Shown here piece by piece: positions 19,297-29,849 of a DNA stretch of 64,000 bases. This stretch comes from Epithemia pelagica (Eukaryota; Bacillariophyta; Bacillariophyceae; Surirellales; Surirellaceae). The translations under genes and the position numbers were made by a program. Location: assembly GCA_946965045.2 (NCBI GenBank), contig OX337229.1:5208001-5272000 (forward strand), in the 5' to 3' direction. Numbering within the stretch: position 1 is the stretch's first letter; every line of letters begins with the position of its first letter. The notes beneath the pieces were generated by a model. The model saw nothing but the letters and a program-made list of their open reading frames with translations, was not told the origin of the DNA and did no database searches.

Positions 19297-22200
19297 TCAT
19301 CGTCGTCGTCCAGTAGTTTTTTGGAGCAACAAGGAGTGTTCGAGGGCCGTCAAACCCAGCACCCACAAGGTCAAGACCATCCAGGCCAGGCGGACCGAAC
19401 CCAAGGGCCAATAGCCCATGGTGGCGGCCAAGACATTGCCATTTTGCAAGACACAGGTGGCAAAACTTTGACAGGATGGAACTTCTCCCAAATGATCCGT
19501 ATTGTGCTCGTATTGATTCAAAACGACACCGGCACTGGCCCAAAATCGTGGAAACACCGCAAACAGCCATTGCAACTGTTGGGGAGCCTTGTGAGGTCCC
19601 ACCAAAATGCCGGCAAAACACAAATTGAGGAGCAAAAACACGAGGTGAATGCGAAAGAAACCACTCTGACCATCAAACCACAAGCTTAAACATCGACCAA
19701 AGGTGACAGTCACCACCAACAAGGCCTGGCCCAAGACAACCTGATTCCAAATCAAAATGAGAGATGTGGTCCAGTTCAAAATAGCAAACCCAAGGACCGT
19801 GGCCACGGTTAAGGATACCAAAGGAATACTGAGGGAATGCACCAAACTGGCCACGTGATAGGAAGCGACGGTAATGCGGCCATCTTGCAATTCGGCTTTG
19901 TGATCGAGCCAGAGTTGCGCACCGAACAATACATGAATCTGAAACAATAAAATGGGAACAAACAAAAAGACCACGGCCCCCAAGGTTACCGTTTTGGGCG
20001 AGTAAGGATCCAGTCGCAACAAGCCAGCCATGAGAGCGACCACGAGGGGTGTCACGACCAAATCCAACCATCCAGACCCATACTGCAATCGCATGCGACG
20101 TCCCATGGCACCCACTTGAGACAAGGCCGATCGATTCTTCGTTTTGTGGTCTTGTGGGGATTGTTGGTGTGGAAGAATGATGGTTGTGTCATGAACCGTT
20201 GAGTCGTGGGGACTGGAGGTCGACACAATGGTGGAGGAGGATGACGATGCGAATGTTTCATTTTGTTGTTGATTCCTACTCGTATCCAACAAATCGTTGG
20301 AACCCGTCTTGTTCTGTTTGTACAATGCCAAATTGCGTTGGACAAACGAAGGCAACCGGCCATGACGAATCACACGCCCCATGACTTCGGACAGTCGCAT
20401 GGAATGTGCCGGTCCTTGTGGCAGTGCATCACGTTCCGCCTTGTTCTTGTCGATTCTTGGCTGTTGCAATACCAACTCCAGGTCTCGTCGTGATTCGTTC
20501 AAGACGACGCGACCCTTTTGGAGGACGACCAATTGATCCAATTGAGACAAGGTTTCGTCCGAAGGTTGATGCAAGGATACCAGGACAGTACACTGGCGTC
20601 GTTGCACCCAGGAACGACGCAACAAGTGCAAGATGCGACGTGTCGTGGCACTGTCCAACCCTGAAAGAGGCTATAGATATACAGGGAGAGAGAGAGAGAA
20701 AAAGTCCCAACCACATTCGAACCCAAAACGTGTCGTGAGCACGAACTGCATCGTGGGATCCTCATTCAATACACCATCGTTGGGTTCCACAAAACGTACC
20801 TCATCCAACAACAAGACAAACGGATTGGTCATTAAGGCAGCCGCCACGGCCAAGACTCGTCGTTGTCCTCCACTACATTGGTGAATGCGCGCAGAGTGAA
20901 ACGATCCCAGGGTGGATGGAACCGAGGCCAAACGAACAGTGTCAGTGGCACGCCTGGGGTTATGAACACTGTTGTTTCCCTTGTCAAGATGATCATTGTT
21001 ACCGTCGTCTGGGTGATTGTCCGGAACTCTCTGTCCTTCCCGACTTTTACTATTGCTGGCAAGGCTGGCAACCTTCAAGGATGGCGTTGCTGCTGAATGG
21101 ATCTCAGTAAGACCACAGTCGGTGTTTTCCTCATAAGCTAGAGCGTCATCATGGGCGACCTGATCCGAGTGCAAAGCCTTTGTATGCTGGTGCACATTCA
21201 ATCGCTCAAATCCCAACATGGACAAGACATCGAGTGCACCATGGTCAATGGTCTGCGCCAAGTCTACGTCACTGATGGGATTGCTCGTGACACTAACATG
21301 ATCGCGGTTTGCTTCCTTATCGCTGTGAAAGACCACTTTCTCGCTTTCCTGGTCCAACGGATCATCGTCGTTGATCATATTCTCATTCTCTCCTTCTTCC
21401 TCCTCCTCCTCCTCTTCTTCATCTCTGCCCAGGAAAAAGGGAATGACAAATCGGAGTACCTCCTCCATGACGTTGTAATCCGCTCGATACAAATCCGCGC
21501 TCGATATCAAAAAGGATACCGGTGTCATGTGTCCCATGGTCACGACATCCGATTGTCGTAAGTACGTTGTATGCTTCAGGTTTCGTTGGACTCCAGCAAC
21601 AGATGATGATGATTGGGTCATGGAACCAGATTCGGTCAACTGAACCTCCGATCGAAGCTGCCCGCTCAAGGCACCCATCTGTTTCCCGGCTTGCTTTCAA
21701 AATGGATATTGTCAAGCAATTTCACTTCTTGTGATTCAGACGGCGATTGCAGACCATGTCGAAAAAAAGAGTTCCCAAGACAGTTTCTCTTGGATTCCGA
21801 CATGACTGTGGCTGTCAATCCCTGGACCACAATACCATGCGTATTCACATCGCATGCCAACGTACGATCACATGCTCCTTGGCGAACGGAACGCGCCTCG
21901 CCCTCTTCTAGATGCCGCCCCTCTCGGGCCGCCTCCAAGTCATTACAACTGCAGTTACTTTCCTCGGCACTGGCAAGACTCAGATCCTCTGCATGATTTG
22001 TCTCGTGTGTATTCTGGTTTTGCTGGCCTTTGAAACTCCGACTCAAGCTTGCGGTGTATGCCGTCGTCACCGAGGAAAGTACATTGGTATCCTTCTTTTT
22101 GTTCTTGTTGAAGGTTGAATTGGATTCTACGGGTTCCTTCTTCCCCACCCTGCCCTTGTGGACTGAGAAACAAGAGTGAGTCGCTGGAAAGTGAAGGATC

Positions 22201-24003
22201 TGGGCGAGAATGCGTCCTCCATGTTTGGTGCGAATCACCAGACCCAACAAGACAAACAAGGCCACGTAGACAAAGCAAACGATTCGAAGTGATTCCCCGA
22301 CCTCCTCGTAGGTACTTTGTATTTCAAACAAGGGTTGACAGGCATGTTGCGCCGTGGTTTCCGGATCCCGTATACAATTGGGACCGGCACAATCCTCCAC
22401 CAGTAATCCAAAGCGTTGCGTTTCTCCCGTGACCGGGTCGGGACCAAGGACAGCCTCGACACCTTCCGTCACAAACAAGCCAACAATCTCTTGAATGGAC
22501 CGTCCTTGAATGGTTGCCATTTCCCACAAGGCAATATCGTACCACAAGGTTCCTCGTAGGCCCGACAATGCGCTGGTCAGTTCCATGGACAAGCCAAAGC
22601 CCGTTTCGCGACAGTGTGATTCGTGATGCTCTTGTCCCAACAAGCCTCCCTTGCATGACATAGCCCTCTACTCCTAAATTTGCACAGGCCAATTGATGAA
22701 TTTCCAAGGCTGGAAAGAAAAAGCCATGTGTTAAACACGAGGGCATGATCCACGCCAAGGTGGGCCACCTGGAAGAGGATGATGATGTGGATTCCACATT
22801 CGCCGCAGGACGAGTGTCGTCCTCCATAGTGGGACAAGTGCTCTGGTTGTGATGATTGTTGTAGAGATGCGGCAAATGCGCAAACAAGGTCTCTTGTGTG
22901 GCACGCAATCGGGAGCCCATGCGTTCTACCACGGCTGTATTCTTTTCGACGAAATCACTGGGACTGGTAATGGTCAATTCCCAGGGTTCTGACGAGGATG
23001 TTGGTGAAGAACCAGGTAACGACGTGGATGACAGCCCTCGTTTTGATGGCGACTCGTCTTGATCGTCGGACGGAAACAAGTCTCGCAAGGAAAACAAAAT
23101 ACCCAAGACATCGTAGGTGGAGTCGAGCAACAAGAAGGATTCTTGGACAGGTTTTTGATTGGACGACGACAAGTCAGTGGATACTGGCGGTGGCGGCGTA
23201 AAGACGCCATTTCGAGCCATGCATTGCGTCGAGGCACAACATGGCAAATTGGACAAGGATTCATGCATGTTTTGGTTGGTAACCGAGGTTGCCTGGGTGG
23301 TTGTAGTAGTTGTGCAAAGGGGATGTCGTGTCTTGTTGACCGTATCCATATCAAACAAGCTCAAATCGGCAAAGTCACTCGTCATGGAGGAATCCACAAG
23401 TACCTTGAGATGGTTGATACCATTCATGCGTTGGGCGGCCGTTCTCAAGTCGGGAATGTGATTCAAGACACCCGTCGCTCCAGCCGAAATGCCCAAGGCA
23501 ATCAATTGTCCACCACCACCGTCGTTGTCTTGTTGGGGGGCCCTACCATTTGTGGTGGTGGTGCTTCGAGCTTGATATTCTTGCACCATGTATTCGAGAA
23601 CATGTTGAAAGTGCAAATCGCCATGACGGTAAATACCCGTTTCTTGCATGACCCCAGCGCCGAGAAACATGTCTTGCGAGCAGTAATAAACGGCGAATTT
23701 GACTGCATTGTGCAACACTGGATTGACGGTTGAATCATTGGATAAAATGTTGTGTCCTTGAATCTGCAAGGGCGCATACCGCGACGAAAACCGAAAAGGT
23801 TCGCCGTACATAACGTCTTGACATTGTTCCGGGGTTCCACACAAGCCACCTCCCAGAAAGACCAAGACAATATTGGGATTGGCAGTTGCAGTATCGTTTT
23901 TGCGTTGCCGAAGTGCCGACCAATCCTCGTAAAGACCCACGGGTGATCCATCGCCGCACTTGGCGCTGGAAAAGGATTCCAAGGAGATCCAATCCAAGGG
24001 CAT
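19297..24003 (-). pseudogene. Notum/pectin-acetylesterase-like hydrolase fused to an ABCG half transporter, copy A (disrupted)
   Basis: The start ATG at 24001-24003 is supported by the matching MP-W-ISL start of copy B. The N-terminal part resembles Notum/pectin acetylesterases: AKCGDGSPVGLY, nucleophile motif GISAGATGVLNH, and the His segment PSCLTHGF. A membrane helix (VCFVYVALFVLLGLVI) follows, then an ABCG-type nucleotide-binding domain: Q-loop TYLRQSDVV, signature CSGGQRR, Walker B VLLLDE, a 129-bp intron (20671-20799), D-loop PLSGLDSATT and H-loop SLHQPS. An ABC2-type membrane domain with about six helices ends at 19297. Two lesions are visible. The frame changes between about 22550 and 22667. 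At about 21672-21690 the whole Walker A segment present in copy B is missing, with a further frame change. All other splice sites and motifs are intact. A recent pseudogene is the simplest reading; an assembly error could explain the frameshift but not easily the missing P-loop. Confidence 0.65.
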
Positions 24004-24458
24004 GTTTGTTGCCTGGCGCTTGCTTGGCTGGTGGTTGGTATTTTGAGAAGACCGCTCGGAATAGATGCCAAAGCATATAGGGAACAAGATCTATCGTGTA
24101 TTGTGTGTGTTGTGCATGAAGCAGATGAGGCGACTCTTTTTGAGGAAACAAAAAAAACCCCGAGATGTATCCACAATCTTGTGTTGAGTTTCATGTTCCA
24201 AGTTCCAAAATGACGGCAGGAACAAACAAAAAACCGTAACAGACTTGACGATCAAAGATTCTGTTTTCTCATCCGCATTGCTCCACAGAAACCGTAACGA
24301 CCCTGGCTACCTGCGAGGTGCTAGATTGATCGGGTTGCTTGCACTTGTTTTGGATTGCTCCTCCTCTCTATACTCTACTAGTTGATTGAAGAGCAACTTT
24401 CTCGATCTTACAGATAAAGAGGTAGATCCTTGAGCAGAATCCACAGTCCAAAACGATC
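24004..24458. other. Shared bidirectional upstream region of the two ABCG-fusion genes
   Basis: 455 bp separate the two head-to-head start codons. A pyrimidine-rich tract ending TTACAG at about 24409-24414 on the plus strand could be a 5'-UTR intron acceptor for copy B. No other element was recognised. Confidence 0.45.
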
Positions 24459-27400
24459 ATGCCCATGCAATGGATTTCCTTGCAGAATGTATCGAACGCC
24501 AAATGTGGTGATGGTAGTCCAGTGGGACTTTATCAAGGAGAAGCACCAGACACTATGGATGAATCCAACCGCCATCACCACCACCACCACAACAACAATC
24601 ATGTCTTGGTCTTTCTCGGTCATCATCCCAGCCACAACAGTGCTCCTTGTTTGTCGGATTCGGATTGTGCCAAAGTCCTTGAGGAAGAACCCTACCGATT
24701 TTCCTCTCGTTATGCACCTCCCCAATTCCACGGCCAGGGACTCTTGTCCAACGACCCAGCACTCAATCCAGTTTTGTATGCCTTTCACAAATGGGCCGTG
24801 TACGATTGTTCCAACGATTGGTACTTGGGGTCATCTTCTTCCTCCTCGTCCTCCGTGAGGAGTGGCACAATTTATCGACACGGTCATGATCATGTCCAAA
24901 GTGTCTTGGACCATGTGGTCCAACACAGCACCAAACACAACCACCACAACCAGAACAAGAAAACGGGCCAATTGGTGGTGGTGGGCATTTCGTCCAGTGG
25001 CACCTTGGGGACCTTGAATCAGTTACCAGCCCTTCGAAGAGCGGCCCAGGAATTGGGTGTGGCCAAACTCAAACTCGTCTTGGAGGAGGTTTCATCCTCC
25101 TCCACCTCCGCCCTGTCATCATCACGCGTGTGGAAGACAGATTTCAAGACACGATTAAATCTAGCCACTCTGGTGAACCGATCCCAACATCCTCTCTGTT
25201 ATCAAACGGCCAACCACTTGCGGTTGGTTGCGGGTCTGGAACGTCTCAGAGACAAAGAAGAAGAAGAAGATGATGATGAAACTTCTTCAATTCCGTGTTG
25301 TCTCTCGACACACTGTCTCTTGCAAAGAGGCATCTTGACACCACCCCAACCCATGTTGTCGCCGTCAACCACCGCCACTAACGATACGACAGTCGTACTC
25401 GAAGAATCGGTATTGGTTTTGGATTCGACCTACGATGTACATAGTACCTGGCAATCCTTGGCTCGTCGTGGTCCTCATGATTGGAACAACAACGAGGACA
25501 ACCCCAAAGATGGTAGCTTCACTGCTAGTACGAGTCAGTCGGTGGAAACTGCCTTGGCTGTGGTGGAGACCATGGGGGCACGCCTCCAGGTGACACACGA
25601 AACCATCAAGAATGTGACTGCTACTGTTCGTCCTGCTGCCACCACAACGTTTCTTCAAGTGCCACCCGCTTCTGTCACATGGCTGGTGTCATCCTGTTGG
25701 ACTCAAGGATTCTTGTTTCCGGCCATGCCAATCAATCAATTGGCCTGTAAATGGAGTGCCAACAACAGCGACGAGTGGACCACGCAATGTCCCGCCCCAT
25801 TCGAAGACGACATGAAAGAACCCATGATGGGTCATTCCAGTCTCTTGTTGCCACCCTCACTCCATGCCACTTTGTGGTATCATCCCCATGTATGGGAATG
25901 GGCCTCGGTTCATGGGCAATCCATTCGTGATTGGATTGGAACATTTGTCCATTTTGCGGAGGGATCGTCTTCCACCATGATACCGACGGGACTGGTTTTG
26001 GACCATTGTGTCGGTCCCAATTGTCTGGATCATAACGGAGGAGTCCTCGTCGATTCCAAACAACCCCATGCCTGCCAAGCCTTGTTTCAAATTGAATCCA
26101 CGTACCAGGAAGTGAATCTTGCTGTTCGAACGACATGGTTTGTCTACCTGGCCTTGTTTGCTTTGTTAGGGATTTGGATCCAATCGGGGGCTCCTCATCG
26201 TAAGCAAAGATTGTACCGCAAAAGTCACGACAACAACAGCAACAACACACGGAACAATGGGTTCGATCTACTACTACAGCACCTTCGTCAGTGGTTTTGG
26301 CGGCAGGCGGTGGTCCAATGGTTGCTTGGTCGGCGATGGGGCGGTATTCTACCCATCAAGAAGGACTTCCACAAACCGACGTCATCACAGCAACAACCAG
26401 AAGGAGAAACAGAACGCACAAACGATACAACGCCAACGTCAAATGAAGAACAAAACAGAGACAATGAGGACAACGAGAGAGCACACCGCAGCATAGTCAA
26501 GCTCACCAATGTGACGGTTCAGTTCCGTCAATCAACGGCCCCTTCTTCTTTGGCCCGTTTCCGTGGCTGTCGTGTCGTACAGCGGTGGGTATACGTGTTC
26601 TCTTCTTCATCATCAAGGAATGCTAGATGCTCTCAAACCAACTAGCAGAATCAGCAAACGGCACAACAGCGACCCCCTATTTGCAAAAGCCAGCATCCGA
26701 AACGCTCCAAAAAGAATACCAACACGGCCTCTCTGACGAGCACTACTAGATCGAGCAATCCTACTACTTCCAAGAAATTGTTGGATAGTATTCATCTCGA
26801 ACTACAACCAGGTACATTGAATGGTCTGTTGGGACGATCTGGGTCGGGAAAGTCCACATTGGTAAGACGAAAGACGATGGTTAATCTTTTTGCCTAGAAT
26901 GTTTGTAATCTCATGATTTGTACTTTCTCTTTGTTGACTTCTTGTTTTCTTTGGAATGACGACCACCTTCTTCTAGCTAAGTACCATGTGCGGCCAAATG
27001 CGTTCGGGTCTAGCATTGGATCCCAGAAGTAAAATTGAAATGGACCGAGAGAATACGACGTATCTTAGACAACATGACGTGGTTGCCATGGGCAACATGA
27101 CACCGGCCGCGTACTTGCAATCGTGTTCCGAGTTGTACGGGGCCGACCCAAGCCTCCACGCTCAAGTGCAAGCCTTTGTGCAGCAGTTTTTCTCAAACAA
27201 AAAGGAGAGTGACGAGGATGTGGAATGTGCGTATGGTTTGGTGCAAGTTGAGGATAGGATTAACAGTGCTGTCCAGGACCACGAGGAAGAGAGCCTGTCG
27301 TTGGCCCAAAATCGCGAGACGGTTTCTAGTGGACCACCTTCTAATGCATCGGAAAGAAACGATGCATACGTTCCTACTGCTCTTGAAGGTAAACAAGCTT

Positions 27401-29132
27401 CAAGCAAGAAGGATCCCTTCCTTACCTCCAAAACTACCAGTGAGGATGACAAGATGCAAAATCTGGATCAATTGACTACTAAGCAAGTCAGGAATGACGA
27501 CGAAGAGATGCAAAGCAAAACAAGCACATATACTAAACCAATTATCGTCGTGAAAGCCCCACTTGATCCCCAAGCGGACGTCGCCTCATCAGGAGCAGCA
27601 CTCCCTTCTAACCGATCAGGAATACCGCCTGCTTCGACTCATTTGATGGTAGTCAACGCATATCAAGCACCGACATGTCGTCCGATGGCCAAGTCATCGA
27701 TGGACCGTTTGGGGTGAACAAAATTAGCAAATGCAGTGGTGGTCAGCGGCGTATTCTTGCCATCGCCGCGGCTCTATTAACCAACCCGTTGGTGCTATTG
27801 TTGGACGAGGTAGGTTGGTGGATATAACTACTCGTGTGGCATGAAACCATTCCCGTTGCTATATGTGATCATAACGTCTCACCCCCGACAATGCTTTGGT
27901 GTACTCTTCAGCCACTCTCGGGTTTGGACACTGTGGCAAGTGAAAGGTTAATGGAGTTTCTGAGGAATCTCGCTTACCATCAAGGTCGAACTATTTTGAT
28001 ATCTCTCCATCAACCGTCCGATACGATCCTTCGTTACTTTGATACGATAGTCCTTATGATATAAGGCAGGATTGTTCTCGACCAAACAGTGCCCTTGTTG
28101 TTACAAGCCCTGGCATTGCAGGAATTCACTGTTGAACCTCCATCTCTTTCAAGATTTGTGAATCAGGTCGTTCGGTTTGCTGCTGTTTCTGTGTCTATGA
28201 GGTCGAGTATCCAACAATTGCTCGAAGACGATGCGGTACCATCCTCATCGTCACTGGTGGCACAAAGGGTCCCAGGAAACGGCGTGATGTGGAAGAAGAA
28301 GAAAGCCAGACGGAACCCATTTTCCCAAGTCGTAGCTATGGGTCATCGACTTCGTTTGCAATACGGTTCAAACATTTTTGATATCGTGGTGTTACCCATT
28401 GCTTTTGCCATTATGGCCTATATTCTCAACTTTGATGGTCACTCACCCAAGAAAACTACCATTGGATGCATGATGCTCTTTTTCATTCCCATTATTATAG
28501 TTCAAAACCATGTCTTGTTGGGTACAAAAATATGGGTGGATCATGGATTCGAACTGGACGATGGCCGCGTCTTTTTGGCTTCTTATCAAGTTGCCTCCCT
28601 CTTATACTGCCTTTCGATTGCGGTTTTATCTACTTTGGTCTCTTTGGCAATTGCCTATGCTATTTTGGAGTGGGATTGGGCCTCCTTCCCGAATCAGCTG
28701 GTATTTGGATGTGTCTATTTGCTGCTTATTATTGGCTTTGGACGGTGCTTGAGTTTGGTATTCAATGGAGACTACATCTTTTTTCGAGTATATCTGCTCG
28801 TTATTTTCCTGAACATTTGCCTTGCAGGATATCTATCCACGCCTGGTCAAGCTCCCGAGAGTGTACGGTGGCTTTTTAGCCTGTCGTTTACATTTTGGGC
28901 CTTTGCTGGCGTATTGACGAATCAATTTGAACATAACAAGGATATTGGTGGAGAGAACCCGTGCCAAAGCTTTGCCACCTGTGTCATGTACAATGGTGAT
29001 TTTTTGGCTGCCTATTCGGGCTTTTGGCCCTTTGGCAATACCCGTCTGGCACTCAATGTACTGACTGGAATCTATCTCGTGTTTGTAGTTGCCGAGTATT
29101 GGCTGCTCCGGCTTCGACGAGCACATGCGTAG
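24459..29132 (+). pseudogene. Notum/pectin-acetylesterase-like hydrolase fused to an ABCG half transporter, copy B (disrupted)
   Basis: Starts MPMQWISLQNVSNAKCGDG. The hydrolase-like part lacks the usual active-site signatures: the nucleophile elbow reads GISSSG with altered spacing and the His segment reads SSCWTQGF (His to Gln). A membrane helix (WFVYLALFALLGIWI) is followed by Walker A GRSGSGKST, an intron 26862-26976, Q-loop TYLRQHDVV, signature CSGGQRR, Walker B LVLLLDE, an intron 27810-27911, D-loop PLSGLDT and H-loop SLHQPS. An ABC2 membrane domain runs to 29132. Problems: a TAG at 26643-26645 (avoidable by a 57-bp intron from 26589), a frame change between 27612 and 27717, and an in-frame TAA at 28062-28064 where the family expects a Lys before Gly-Arg-Ile-Val. 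Copy B keeps the P-loop that copy A lost. It may be a pseudogene or carry errors of a single allele or assembly. Confidence 0.62.
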
Positions 29133-29849
29133 AGCAGGATCTCGCCCTCTGCATCTGGTTCACGGTTCTACTGAACATCGGGTACAAGTAAACCGTTCTA
29201 TGAACATCAAATCCTGCTGTAGGAACACAAAAGCATGTAATTCCACCCCTTAAAAAAGAAAAATCGTCTCGATGGGCGCGCATGCTCGTTCTCGTAGTTT
29301 TCAAGCAGTCCCGTTCGCCTCCACACGAGTAATCATGATGTGTTACGTAAACTCGCGTCTATCCTCGAAATGATAAAACAACCATGAAAGTTCGCGGTTC
29401 TTATATGTCCAACATGCATTTATACTCTCATTCAGAGTACGGAAGCAGAGAGCGAATTGAGATTGCAACCAAATACAGCTGCAGTTTGCATCACGTCGTG
29501 TAGAATTCTTCCTGGCTGGGTTCCCATCACCCATCACCATCCTGCATGTGTTGTAGTGGATGCGGATGCATGAGTGTGCATCAGTATGGTACGCGAACCT
29601 GAGTGGTCATTGATGAAACCCTTGAAGGGAGAAAGCTCAACCAATCCTTGCTGGACCAAACTCTATGAGTTACAAAATTGGGAACCACGAATGCGCAATC
29701 CAGGGTCTACCAAGTGCTTGGTTGGACGGCATCAGAAAACCAGGAGGAGCGAAGGACTGAGGACGAGTAGTCCAACAACGAAAGGATGTACCGAGGCAAA
29801 CCACCTAGGTATGACCTTGTCGGAGATGTTCCAGTGCTTTCATCGCATC
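29133..29849. other. Convergent 3' spacer, nothing recognised
   Basis: 717 bp between the 3' ends of ABCG copy B and the TPR-protein gene. Short frames only; no repeat or RNA gene was recognised. Confidence 0.4.

Noticed and set aside
26643-28064. Stop-codon reassignment as an explanation for stops in ABCG copy B
   Set aside because: TAA, TAG and TGA all end other conserved genes in the window.
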